A stretch of 57,083 nucleotides of DNA from NCBI GenBank assembly GCA_964521665.1, contig CAZFSG010000002.1:1-57083 (forward strand), written 5' to 3'. Position numbers and translations under genes: made by a program. The notes beneath the pieces were generated by a model that saw only the letters and a program-made list of their open reading frames with translations, searched no databases and was not told where the DNA came from. The stretch's first letter is position 1. Every line of letters begins with the position of its first letter. Positions 36,869 through 45,636 of the stretch are shown in pieces. This stretch comes from JANXDG01 sp964521665. GTDB lineage: Bacteria > Elusimicrobiota > Endomicrobiia > DTEH01.

Positions 36869-38274
36869 ATAGTAAACCTTGCACCTTTGTTTTCGCCTTC
36901 AGAATATACTGTTATTTTACCTTTATGATGCAAAATTATATCTTTTGTAATTGCTAACCCGACGCCTGCAAACTTAGTTTTATCTTTAGTTGTAAAAAAT
37001 GGGTCAAAAAGAAAATCTAAGTTTTCTTTTTTAATTCCACAACCTGTATCTTGTACCTCAATACATACATATTCATTTTCATCTTTTGACAAATAAGTTT
37101 TTATTTGCAAAATTTTAGTATCAACATTTTCCATTGCCTGTATAGCATTATTTATTATATTAAGCAGTGCTTGTTGAACATGTGGTACAGAAACTTTTAT
37201 TTTAGGTAAATTATCTGAAAAAAGGGTTATTACTCTTACATTTTGTGCTTTAAGTTCACTATCCGCTATAAACAATACATTATTAACAATCTCTGCAACA
37301 TCAATTTCAGTATATTCGTATTCTTTCTGTCTAGAAAATTGTAATAACCGTGCTACACTTTCACGACATCTTAATGCTGCTTGCTCAATTTTTTTTACAT
37401 AGTTTCTTAATGGTGAATCTGCAGGCAGTTTTTCATATAATATCTGTGCCATACCTAAAACACCTACCAATGGATTGTTAAGTTCGTGAGCAATACCTCC
37501 TGCAAGTTGACCTATGTTGGAAAGACGGTCCATTTGGATAATTTGTGACTGTAAATTTTTTAAATCTTTCACCATACGATTAAACACAGAAAAAACATTA
37601 TCAAACTCATCTCCTGTATTATATTTTATCTCTTTGTATTCACCTTTTGCTAATAGTGATGTATGTTCTGCAATTGTTTTTAATGGTTGTATAAGGGAAC
37701 GATAAATTTTTATGCCAAAATTTGCAGAAATAATTAATGCAAAAATTATAATTATTATAGATATCATTATGCTAATAAGGTTTATAAATAACATATATCT
37801 TTGTAATTTTTTCTCTTCTTTGTTCCATACCGATATATAATCTATCAATTGATTTGTTAAATTTTCATATACTGGAAAAAATTCTTGTATTGCCAAAGAA
37901 AATCTTTGTTCTTTATCAATTTGGTTAAAAACTTTTTCTACAACAGATAACAATTTTATATATTTTTGTTGTATAACATTTCTTTCTTCGATGTCAGATA
38001 TCTTATCAATTAATTGTTTTATTTTTGTTGCTGCTAAAACAAAATTTTCTTTTTCTTTTTCGTCTGTTGTTAAAACATAAAAGTCAAAATGTAATCTTTG
38101 CGAAATTATTTGTTGAAGAATATTATTTAATAAACTAATTTTATCTCGAGATTCAACATATTTAACAAAATATTCTCGTTGAAGCAACATACTTGTTATT
38201 AAAACTACAGATAGTAGTATTAATAAAAATATAAAAAAAGAAAAGATAGCAATAATTTTGTCTCTTATTCTCAT
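36847..38274 (-). CDS. Membrane sensor histidine kinase
   Basis: The 475-aa protein has a membrane segment at residues 9-30, a helical extracytoplasmic sensor (about 31-160), a second membrane segment (about 162-185), HAMP, and a kinase core. The phospho-acceptor is H263 in GGIAHELNNP. The ATPase domain has NIINNAIQAM (N box), DTGCGI (G1), FFTTKDKTKFAGVGLAI (F/G2). No response regulator is adjacent. It lies between the motor genes and the amidase, and a role in controlling either is only an inference. Confidence 0.9.
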   Translation of the reverse strand: MRIRDKIIAIFSFFIFLLILLSVVLITSMLLQREYFVKYVESRDKISLLNNILQQIISQRLHFDFYVLTTDEKEKENFVLAATKIKQLIDKISDIEERNVIQQKYIKLLSVVEKVFNQIDKEQRFSLAIQEFFPVYENLTNQLIDYISVWNKEEKKLQRYMLFINLISIMISIIIIIFALIISANFGIKIYRSLIQPLKTIAEHTSLLAKGEYKEIKYNTGDEFDNVFSVFNRMVKDLKNLQSQIIQMDRLSNIGQLAGGIAHELNNPLVGVLGMAQILYEKLPADSPLRNYVKKIEQAALRCRESVARLLQFSRQKEYEYTEIDVAEIVNNVLFIADSELKAQNVRVITLFSDNLPKIKVSVPHVQQALLNIINNAIQAMENVDTKILQIKTYLSKDENEYVCIEVQDTGCGIKKENLDFLFDPFFTTKDKTKFAGVGLAITKDIILHHKGKITVYSEGENKGARFTIWLPIKN

Positions 38275-38302
38275 TTTTATATTAGGCGAGGAAAAAATAT
38301 TT

Positions 38303-38998
38303 TTATGTTCTTGAAATAATTATTTCAATTCTACGATTTTTAGCTCTATTCTCTTCGGTATCATTGTTCACAATAGGTCTATATTCGCCATATCCAACAA
38401 CAGCAAAACGTTCTGCTGGCAAGTTCTTTTCTTTTATGAAATAATTTAATACAGATATAGCACGAGCAATTGAAAGTTCCATATTATTAGCATATTCTTT
38501 TGTTTTTATTGGAACATTATCTGTATGTCCTTCAATAATAATCTTACATTCTTGTGGTAATGTAGATATTAGTTCTGCTAAATCATTAAGAATACTTTTT
38601 GCTTGTTGATCAAGTTCTGCACTACCTGAAGCAAACAATACCGCTCGTTCTGAAAACACAACTCTAATTTTTTTTGCTGTAATAGAAACCTGTGCTGCAT
38701 CGGTTAACCCCTTTTTTTGCATATATTCTCGCAATTTGTTTGCAAACTCAGTTTCTTTTTCCTTTTTTTTCAACTCTATACTTGATTTAAAATCTAAGTT
38801 TGCAAGTTGTGCTTGAACACGGTTCATTAATCGTTCATAATCAATATCGTTTAAATAATAAGTATATGCATATAATAAAAAGAAAAATATCATAAGGAAT
38901 GTCATTAAATTACCATATGGTGTCACCCAACTGTTTATGTCTATTTTATAATTATCTTCTTGTTGTTGAAGTTGTTTGTTAACTTTATTTTTTGCCAT
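38303..38998 (-). CDS. MotB-like OmpA-domain protein with Asn at the ion-binding site
   Basis: The 231-aa protein has a short cytoplasmic N-terminus, one membrane helix (about residues 28-48) and a C-terminal OmpA/MotB peptidoglycan-binding domain (IIIEGHTDNVPI, VGYGEYRP, NRAKNRRIEI). The helix start aligns with MotB as W24-x3-Y28-G-N30-L-M-T, where E. coli MotB has W-x3-Y-A-D-F-M-T. The essential proton-binding Asp is therefore Asn (codon AAT, checked in the DNA). It follows a second MotB-like gene that keeps the Asp. It cannot conduct protons alone by the known mechanism, so a heterodimer or structural role is likely. Confidence 0.85.
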   Translation of the reverse strand: MAKNKVNKQLQQQEDNYKIDINSWVTPYGNLMTFLMIFFFLLYAYTYYLNDIDYERLMNRVQAQLANLDFKSSIELKKKEKETEFANKLREYMQKKGLTDAAQVSITAKKIRVVFSERAVLFASGSAELDQQAKSILNDLAELISTLPQECKIIIEGHTDNVPIKTKEYANNMELSIARAISVLNYFIKEKNLPAERFAVVGYGEYRPIVNNDTEENRAKNRRIEIIISRT

Positions 38999-39018
38999 AA
39001 AAAATTTTTAAAAAATTT

Positions 39019-39702
39019 TTATTTAATAATTTTTATTTCGATCCTACGATTTTTAGCTCGATTTTCTTCAGTATCATTTGGTGCAACAGGCCTATATTCA
39101 CCATATCCTACACAAGAGATACGTTTTTCATCTATTCCTTCGTAAGTTATAAAATAATCTCTTACTGCGAACGCTCTTGCAGCTGATAGTTCCCAGTTTG
39201 ATTTATATTTTCCCCTATGAATTGGTAGATTGTCAGTGTGTCCTTCTATTACAATATCGTTATTTATTGATTTTAAACTTTGTGCTACTTCATGTAGTAC
39301 GCTTTTCGCTGTTTCTTTAAGTTCTGCTTTACCTAAATCAAACAATACTGGTGATGGTAAGTTTATAACAATCTCTTCTTCTTTAACTTCTACAGTAGCA
39401 ATTTTTTCTAACTTTTTTTTAAGTTCGTCTGTTTCTTGTTCAACAATTTGCTGTTGTGTCACTTCTACTTTCTTACCAAGATCAGATAATGCACGCATAA
39501 GTTGTTCTCTTTTTGATGCTGAAAGACGAGTAAATGCAAATAATATTAAAAAAAATAAAGAAAGGTTTGTTGTCATATCAGAATAAACAGTCCGCCAGAC
39601 ATTTAAACCTTGTTTAATTTCTTCACTTTCAATAATTTCTTCAGTTTCTTCGTATTCTTCTTCAACTTCTTCAATTTCTTCTTGTTGGTTTTTATTATTC
39701 AT
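39019..39702 (-). CDS. MotB-like stator subunit with intact ion-binding Asp
   Basis: The 227-aa protein begins with a Glu-rich cytoplasmic tail (residues 8-29), unlike the basic tail of classical MotB. One membrane helix follows with W36-x3-Y40-S-D42-M-T-T, so D42 aligns with the proton-accepting Asp. A plug/linker and the OmpA-like domain (IVIEGHTDNLPI, WELSAARA, VGYGEYRP, NRAKNRRIEI) come next. It lies 7 bases after motA and 20 bases before the Asn-bearing paralogue, with which it shares the domain plan. Confidence 0.88.
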   Translation of the reverse strand: MNNKNQQEEIEEVEEEYEETEEIIESEEIKQGLNVWRTVYSDMTTNLSLFFLILFAFTRLSASKREQLMRALSDLGKKVEVTQQQIVEQETDELKKKLEKIATVEVKEEEIVINLPSPVLFDLGKAELKETAKSVLHEVAQSLKSINNDIVIEGHTDNLPIHRGKYKSNWELSAARAFAVRDYFITYEGIDEKRISCVGYGEYRPVAPNDTEENRAKNRRIEIKIIK

Positions 39703-39709
39703 AACTTTT

Positions 39710-40474
39710 TTATTTCTTTTTTTGTCTCATTTTATGTGCTAAAAATGCCTGTAATCTTCTTGAAACAACGGATGGTATTTCGCCCGCTTGTATTGCTAAA
39801 ATACCTTCAATAGCAACTTCTTTCAACAAAAGTTCTTCTTCAGTATAAGCGGCGAGTTTATTTGCTATTGGTAAAAAAATAAAGTTTGTGCCAAATATAC
39901 CATAAAATGTTGTAATAACAGCAACTGCCATCGAAGAACCAATTGCCTCAGGATTGGTAAGATTTTTAAGTACACCTACTACTCCTATTAACGTACCTAA
40001 TAAACCGAACACTGGCGCATAAGCACCCATACTACGAAATACTGCGTGAACTTGTTGATGTCTTCTTCGGATAAAAGTTATTTCTTTAATAAGATTTTCT
40101 CGCACTATTTCTGGTGGCAACCCATCAAGAACCATTTGTAATCCGTCAACTAAAAAATGATCCTTTATTTTAGAAAGTTCATCTTGTAAAGAATCAATAC
40201 CACTACGTTTTGCTTGCTCAGCAAGTTCTACTATTAATTTTATATATTTTTCTGCTGTCCATCTTCTTTGAGGGAACAATGCTAACATCATTGCTGCTGG
40301 TACACGCTTCAAAATTCTAAAAGGATAAGTCAAAAATGTAGATGCTAGCGTTCCTCCTAATACAAGCACTAAAGATGGAAAATTGTATATCATATTAAGC
40401 AATCCACCTGCTTGTAAAGTATAGTATACTGCTCCTATACCTAAGGCTAAACCTACAATTGTCATTAGATCCAT
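39710..40474 (-). CDS. motA: MotA/PomA-type stator subunit
   Basis: The 254-aa protein has four hydrophobic segments. The family signature YAPVFGLLGTLIGVV supplies the first conserved Pro and NFIFLPIANKL the second. The cytoplasmic loop has ELAEQAKRSGIDSLQDEL and the basic/acidic pattern used for rotor contact, and the tail has IEGILAIQAGEIPSVVSRRL. The start has a strong Shine-Dalgarno (AAAGGAG, 8 bases upstream). It is followed by two MotB-like genes and preceded, 62 bases away, by a FliF-FliG fusion. Confidence 0.93.
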   Translation of the reverse strand: MDLMTIVGLALGIGAVYYTLQAGGLLNMIYNFPSLVLVLGGTLASTFLTYPFRILKRVPAAMMLALFPQRRWTAEKYIKLIVELAEQAKRSGIDSLQDELSKIKDHFLVDGLQMVLDGLPPEIVRENLIKEITFIRRRHQQVHAVFRSMGAYAPVFGLLGTLIGVVGVLKNLTNPEAIGSSMAVAVITTFYGIFGTNFIFLPIANKLAAYTEEELLLKEVAIEGILAIQAGEIPSVVSRRLQAFLAHKMRQKKK

Positions 40475-40536
40475 ATTTCTTACTCCTTTCTACTTGATCC
40501 TTCTAAATTTTTAATCTTGATCTATAAACTATTAAT

Positions 40537-42099
40537 TCATACTTTTTTACCTGATTTTTTTTCTTCAACAACTTCAGGTTCAATAGTCATACTTTTTTGT
40601 TTTTCAACTTGTTCTTTAACAAATTTACTTCTATCAATACTTATCTCTCCAGAATTAAGTAAATCGCGGACAACAGAGACCAACTTTTTTTGTTCATCTT
40701 TAATCACTTTTTCGCCTATCTCACCTAAAAGATCCATTTGTTCTGCTAGCATTGCACGACCACCTTCTGTTAAACAATCCATAACTTTATTTTTAATCTC
40801 TTCAGAAGCACCTTTCAACATTATTGCTAGCGAGATACCGCGACGTTGTGCTTCGCGCAAAATTTTTTGTAACGTTGTTTTATCAAGGAATAGTATATCT
40901 TCGAACAAGAAAATTTTTTGCCTTAATTTTTCAGCTAACACTGGATCTTGTAGGGACAATGTATGTAAAATGTCCTGTTGCACTTCTTTATCGGCTCTGT
41001 CTAACAATGACAAAAAATAATCTTCTCCACCAATACAGTAATCAATCTTTGATTTTATCTTTTCTTCAATCTCTTTGACTTCTTGTGGATCTGGCATCTT
41101 AACAGAGGCAAATTCTAATGCAACTTTTGCTTGTGTTCTGTTATCTAACATAGACATAAATTCTCCAACTAAATCTAAAGGAAGATAACTTAGTACTAAC
41201 GCAATAACAGATGGATCTTCGTCTTTTATTAGATAAAATAGACTTTTTAAATTATTTTTATTAATAAAATCAAAATGTTTTTTTGATGTATCTTCTTTCT
41301 TTTCCTCTCTTTTCCCACCTATTACAAGTTCCATTGTGCCACCAGGTCCTGTAGCGGCTGGTAAACTTAAAGGTTCGGCACCTGGTAATAAGCTTGTTTG
41401 AGTCTGAGTTTGACTAGAAATTTCAGATTTTTCAGTAGCACGTAATCTTGTATCTGATTCAATTCTTAATTGGACTGCTTTTACTATAGTTTTAAAAAGA
41501 AATGTTACTGGTCCAAACAAAAAAATAGCTAAAATTAATACTATCAAAGGAATATGCAAATGTGGCAAAATCTGTTCTAATATCATTTGCCATGTTGGTG
41601 TAGTTTGAAATTTTATTTTTGAAATATTTATAACATCTCCCCGCGCTAAATTTAATCCTACCAGTGAATTTATAGCTGTTTTAATTCTATCAATTTTTTC
41701 TTCAGTAGTTGTTGCATCTACTCCTATATTTATTATGATTTTATCAATCACAAGTTGCATTGGAAGATTAGTTGCGGGATTAGTAATAGGGAGGTATGAA
41801 TACGTAAGCCCAGGCAAATATTCTTCTTCTCTAATATAAATTCCAGGATATATTTGTTGTTGAGATAAGTCAATACTGTTAGCAGGGGTTTGTTCTGGTG
41901 TTTTTATTTCTATGTTTACAAGGACAATAAAATTTTTATTTCCTAGAATTTTTTGTATTATTTCTTCACAACGGCTTTGTAAAGATTTTTCAAGATTAAT
42001 TTTTTCTTCTGTTAAAGTCAACGAATATACTTCTGAAGAATAAAAAATCACAAATAGTATCAAAGAAGTGATTATACTTATATATAGGACTTTTTTCAT
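40537..42099 (-). CDS. Minimal FliF-FliG fusion protein (rotor-like)
   Basis: Of 520 residues, 5-27 form a signal/first membrane segment. Residues about 40-165 are periplasmic and resemble the FliF RBM3 region (LVNIEIKTP, IDKIIINIGVD, VGLNLARGDVINISKIKF). Residues 183-206 are a second membrane segment, then a Pro/Gln linker. Residues about 280-490 match FliG middle and C-terminal domains: DPSVIALVLSYLP, LLDRADKEVQQDIL, FEDILFLD, LQKILREAQ and LKGASEEIKNK, ending DLLNSGEI. FliF RBM1 and RBM2 are missing. It heads the unit FliFG-MotA-MotB-MotB*. A rotor driven by that stator is inferred. No FliM/FliN, hook or export gene is in the window. Confidence 0.82.
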   Translation of the reverse strand: MKKVLYISIITSLILFVIFYSSEVYSLTLTEEKINLEKSLQSRCEEIIQKILGNKNFIVLVNIEIKTPEQTPANSIDLSQQQIYPGIYIREEEYLPGLTYSYLPITNPATNLPMQLVIDKIIINIGVDATTTEEKIDRIKTAINSLVGLNLARGDVINISKIKFQTTPTWQMILEQILPHLHIPLIVLILAIFLFGPVTFLFKTIVKAVQLRIESDTRLRATEKSEISSQTQTQTSLLPGAEPLSLPAATGPGGTMELVIGGKREEKKEDTSKKHFDFINKNNLKSLFYLIKDEDPSVIALVLSYLPLDLVGEFMSMLDNRTQAKVALEFASVKMPDPQEVKEIEEKIKSKIDYCIGGEDYFLSLLDRADKEVQQDILHTLSLQDPVLAEKLRQKIFLFEDILFLDKTTLQKILREAQRRGISLAIMLKGASEEIKNKVMDCLTEGGRAMLAEQMDLLGEIGEKVIKDEQKKLVSVVRDLLNSGEISIDRSKFVKEQVEKQKSMTIEPEVVEEKKSGKKV

Positions 42100-42238
42100 T
42101 ATTTTAATTCTAATAAAAATTATAAACGGCGAAAAAACTCACACTCCTAAAACCCACTAAAAAATCATAAAAAATTTTTTACTTAACTGCATCTAACAAT
42201 TTATGTAATACATCTTTTAAACCCTAATTTCAATAGTT

Positions 42239-43342
42239 TTATATAAACTCCAAAATAATAGAATTTGACAGAAATAAATATGGGAACGAAATTTTTATCC
42301 TTCCGTTTTGTTTTACTAATTTTTTTTCATTAATTAATTTTTCAATTTGTTTTCCATATCTGTTTAGTATATTAGAATTCACCTCTAATCCTTTTTCAGT
42401 CCTCAATGCTAACATTATCCGTTCTTTTAACGCAGTTGCTTCATCTATAAATTCTATTGAATATAGAAACTTTTTATTTATATATTCTTCTATCGAGGAA
42501 ACATTTTTAACTCTTTGATTGTTAAAAAACGATACTGAAGAAGGTCCAAAACCTATATATTCTTTGTATTGCCAATAACTTAAATTGTGTACACATTCAT
42601 ATCCATCTTTTGCAAAATTTGATATTTCATATCTATTATACATATTTTTTTGTAATAATTCAACTATTAAATTATACATCTCTGCTTGAAAATCTGAGTC
42701 AATCTGTATACCCCACTGATGAAACTTTGTCCCTTCTTCAATTGTAAGAGCATAACAAGAGATATGTTTTGGTAAACAAGATATTGCCTGTGTGATATCG
42801 TATTCAACATCCTTTAATTGTTGTGTTGGACAACCAAAAATAAAATCAAAATTATAATTTTTTATTTTTAATTTATTAAAAACTTCTACTGCATTATAAA
42901 CATCAGATGATGTATGACACCGACCAAGAATTTTAAGAATATTGTCATTAAAACTTTGAACACCTAAACTTAATCTCAAATTTGAATTATTAAAAAATTC
43001 TTTAATTACACTTATTTTTTCTTCATTAACACTTTCAGGATTGAGTTCTACAGTAACTTCTTTTAGATATGTTAAATTAAAATGTTTTATTAAAACATGA
43101 AAAATGTGATTTATTTGTTCACAAGTAAAAACAGAAGGTGTTCCCCCACCAATATATAGTGTTGAAATTATTATATCAAAAAATTTATATTTTTTCTTAA
43201 ACTGAACAATTTCTTCTTCTAATGAATTTAAAAATTGTGCAGCAAGATCTTCATCATATTGGACTGAATAAAAATCGCAATAATAACATTTTTTTCTACA
43301 AAATGGTATATGGATGTATAATCCGTAAGATTTCGTTGTCAT
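42239..43342 (-). CDS. hemW: HemW-type radical SAM heme chaperone
   Basis: This 367-aa protein has the cluster motif C15-x3-C19-x2-C22 (CRKKCYYC), STLYIGGGTPS, GVQSFND and FIFGCPTQ. HemW-like proteins are commonly misannotated as coproporphyrinogen dehydrogenase; the single CxxxCxxC without the extra Cys of HemN favours HemW. It starts 3 bases after DUF116 and is the last gene before a 139-base spacer, in which I see no clear feature except an isolated TATAAT on the minus strand at 42119-42124. Confidence 0.9.
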   Translation of the reverse strand: MTTKSYGLYIHIPFCRKKCYYCDFYSVQYDEDLAAQFLNSLEEEIVQFKKKYKFFDIIISTLYIGGGTPSVFTCEQINHIFHVLIKHFNLTYLKEVTVELNPESVNEEKISVIKEFFNNSNLRLSLGVQSFNDNILKILGRCHTSSDVYNAVEVFNKLKIKNYNFDFIFGCPTQQLKDVEYDITQAISCLPKHISCYALTIEEGTKFHQWGIQIDSDFQAEMYNLIVELLQKNMYNRYEISNFAKDGYECVHNLSYWQYKEYIGFGPSSVSFFNNQRVKNVSSIEEYINKKFLYSIEFIDEATALKERIMLALRTEKGLEVNSNILNRYGKQIEKLINEKKLVKQNGRIKISFPYLFLSNSIILEFI

Positions 43343-43345
43343 AAA

Positions 43346-43864
43346 TTATTTCCCTGCTATACATTGTAGGAAACTTTCAATTTCTTTTATTTCAACATCA
43401 GTATTTATACAAGGTTTATTAACAATTATGTTTGGTACAGCGATAACTTTATAGTCATCTACGTTACTAATTCCTATTACAAGTTCAGGTTTACATGCGA
43501 CAGCTATAACAAGATCTGGACTAATTTGCTCAACATACATTTTTGCAAGTTTTCCACCAGTAGCAACTTTGATAATTAAATTATATTTTTTACTAAGTTG
43601 TAATATATTTTTTATCTTGCAACGGCCACATTGTTGACAATTGTCTATAGACTCTATTATGTTCTTATTACAACTAAAATATTGTAAACATTTTGGTAGA
43701 AGTAGTAAAATTTTTGTGGGTTTGTTTTTTAAATTTTTCAAAATGACACTATTGTTTTTCTTTATAATAATATTAAGTAGTTTTAATGCTAATTTTTCAG
43801 GAAGAATTTGTGTTAACAAACTACCAACTTTAAATAATTTTCTATAAATTGTGAAACTAATCAT
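43346..43864 (-). CDS. DUF116-family protein
   Basis: The 172-aa protein has the DUF116 pattern: ILLLLPKCLQ, a Cys cluster (CQQCGRCKI), KVATGGKLA, VIAVACKPELVIGI and a final NKPCINTDVE. The conserved Cys suggest a metal or Fe-S centre, but the function is unknown. A hydrophobic N-terminal stretch is present. DUF116 genes often accompany fmt and def, as here; the start overlaps the fmt stop by 4 bases. Confidence 0.85.
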   Translation of the reverse strand: MISFTIYRKLFKVGSLLTQILPEKLALKLLNIIIKKNNSVILKNLKNKPTKILLLLPKCLQYFSCNKNIIESIDNCQQCGRCKIKNILQLSKKYNLIIKVATGGKLAKMYVEQISPDLVIAVACKPELVIGISNVDDYKVIAVPNIIVNKPCINTDVEIKEIESFLQCIAGK

Positions 43865-44814
43865 AAAAATCTATCAAAAAGTTTTACTCTGTAACCACAA
43901 ACAAACTGTCTTATATCAAGAACATTTCTATTTTCGGGTTGTATCTTCAAAATCGCTATCAATGTATTACTCCCACAGTTAACGATAATACTATCATTTT
44001 TTATTGCGAGAATACTTCCAAAAGGTTTATCATTTTGTGTTAATACATTACCTTCTTGAAATCTAATTATTTTAGTTTGCAAAATTTTAACATTTATCAT
44101 TTTACCTGATGCTAAAATTAATTTTGAAGTAGCTTTTGGCCAATGGACAAATGCACGAACTAAATTATGTATTTCTTCTGCAGTTTTATCCCATGAAATC
44201 TGCGCTTGAGATTTTTTGATAGCAGGTGCATATGATGGTTCTCCTTTTTGTTTGATTTTTACTATGTCTCCTTTCATTATTCTATCTATAACAGTTTCTA
44301 ACAAACCACAACCTAATTTTACAAGTTTTTCTGATAATGAATAATAATCATCTTCTTCATAAACTTCTAATCTTTCCTGAACAAATATATCTCCTGTATC
44401 CATTCCTTCATCAATCCAAAAAATTGTCACACCACTTTCTTTTTCACCGTTTAATAATGTGTAATGTATCGGTGCAGCACCACGATATTTTGGTAACAAC
44501 GAAAAATGTACATTCAACATACCAATTTTATGTAAATCTATTATATTTTTTGGTATAATTTTACCAAAACTTACTACAATACTTAATTCAGGAGAAAATT
44601 TTTGTATTGTTTCATAAGACATTTCATTTTCTGTTATAACATTTATATTATATTTTTCTGCAAGAAGTTTAACTGGAGTGGGTAAGATTTTGAGACCTCT
44701 TCCTTGAGGTTTATCTGAAGAGGTTATTACAGCAGAAATTTTTAGTTTTTTATTGATTAAAAATTCTAAAAACGGGACTGACAAATTTGAACTACCCCAA
44801 AAAAGTACGTTCAT
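43861..44814 (-). CDS. fmt: Methionyl-tRNA formyltransferase
   Basis: Fmt formylates initiator Met-tRNA. The catalytic region reads MLNVHFSLLPKYRGAAPI (Asn and His) and IDEGMDTGDIF (Asp), and SDKPQGRG is near the N-terminus. A C-terminal OB-like domain follows. The 317-aa length is normal. It starts 1 base after def, forming the common def-fmt pair. Confidence 0.95.
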   Translation of the reverse strand: MNVLFWGSSNLSVPFLEFLINKKLKISAVITSSDKPQGRGLKILPTPVKLLAEKYNINVITENEMSYETIQKFSPELSIVVSFGKIIPKNIIDLHKIGMLNVHFSLLPKYRGAAPIHYTLLNGEKESGVTIFWIDEGMDTGDIFVQERLEVYEEDDYYSLSEKLVKLGCGLLETVIDRIMKGDIVKIKQKGEPSYAPAIKKSQAQISWDKTAEEIHNLVRAFVHWPKATSKLILASGKMINVKILQTKIIRFQEGNVLTQNDKPFGSILAIKNDSIIVNCGSNTLIAILKIQPENRNVLDIRQFVCGYRVKLFDRFL

Positions 44815-44815
44815 C

Positions 44816-45328
44816 TCAAAACTTATATTTTCCTAACCAAAACATTAAATAAAATTTAATTTGTTTGTTGATCTTCATTCTTTCAATAAAAGTTATTCCG
44901 TTAATATGATCTATTTCGTGTTGTAAGACACGTGCAAGCAACCCTTCTGCAAGAATTTTTTGTTTTTTACCATTTATATCATAGTACTCAACTTCTATAG
45001 AAACAGATCGTGATATTTTGTCAAAAAATCCTGGGAAAGATAAACATCCTTCTTCAGCAATTTGTTTTTTTTTACTTTGGTAAGTAATTATAGGATTAAT
45101 TAAAGCTATTGGTAAAACTTTTTTTTCTCCTTTTAATGAAATATCTACTACAACAATCCTTTTATTGATTCCGACTTGGTTAGCAGCGAGTCCAATCCCA
45201 TTATGTGCATACATTGTTTCAAACATATCTCTTACAATATATTTGAGGTCAGAATTAAAATTTTCAACTGGTAAAAGTTTTTGTTTTAATATATCTGAAG
45301 GATACTTAACTATTTTTAATACACTCAT
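44816..45328 (-). CDS. def: Peptide deformylase
   Basis: All three motifs are present: GIGLAANQVG, EEGCLSFPG (Cys ligand) and QHEIDHINGI (HExxH ligands). I start at ATG 45328 because it overlaps the cutA stop as ATGA and gives the usual SVLKIVKYPS opening; a TTG upstream adds seven residues. The product is 170 aa. Confidence 0.95.
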   Translation of the reverse strand: MSVLKIVKYPSDILKQKLLPVENFNSDLKYIVRDMFETMYAHNGIGLAANQVGINKRIVVVDISLKGEKKVLPIALINPIITYQSKKKQIAEEGCLSFPGFFDKISRSVSIEVEYYDINGKKQKILAEGLLARVLQHEIDHINGITFIERMKINKQIKFYLMFWLGKYKF

Positions 45329-45636
45329 AGAGTTACCGAATTTATCCAATTAAGATATTCTTTATTTGCATCGTTTATTTCTATAGATATAATTTCTGGC
45401 ACTTTATACGGATGAACTTTTTTTATTTCTTTAATAAGTTGTTTAAATAAACAATGTTTTGTTTTTATAACTAATAATGATTCTTTATCATTACAGATTT
45501 TTTTCTCCCACCAATAGTATGAATTTATATTTTTTATTTCATTAACACAAGCAACAAGTTTCTTTGTTAACAAAAATTTTATAATTTTTTTACTTTTGTT
45601 TTGTGGAACAGTTATAAATACAACAACGTATTTCAT
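45325..45636 (-). CDS. cutA: CutA-family divalent-cation tolerance protein
   Basis: This small trimeric protein is PII-like in fold. The 103-aa sequence has VVFITVPQNKSKKI, KKLVACVNEI, YYWWEKKI, LLVIKTK and a C-terminal HPYKVPEIISIEI, all typical of CutA. The start is taken at ATG 45636, which overlaps the upstream stop (ATGA); an ATG at 45648 lies within the upstream gene. Physiological role is poorly defined even in model organisms. Confidence 0.93.
   Translation of the reverse strand: MKYVVVFITVPQNKSKKIIKFLLTKKLVACVNEIKNINSYYWWEKKICNDKESLLVIKTKHCLFKQLIKEIKKVHPYKVPEIISIEINDANKEYLNWINSVTL

Noticed and set aside
40517..41020. 167-codon plus-strand frame
   Set aside because: Antisense to the FliF-FliG fusion, with Ser/Phe-rich shadow composition and no motif.
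38303..42099. Ordinary flagellar operon
   Set aside because: FliF is reduced and fused to FliG, MotB is duplicated with an Asn variant, and no other flagellar gene is in the window.
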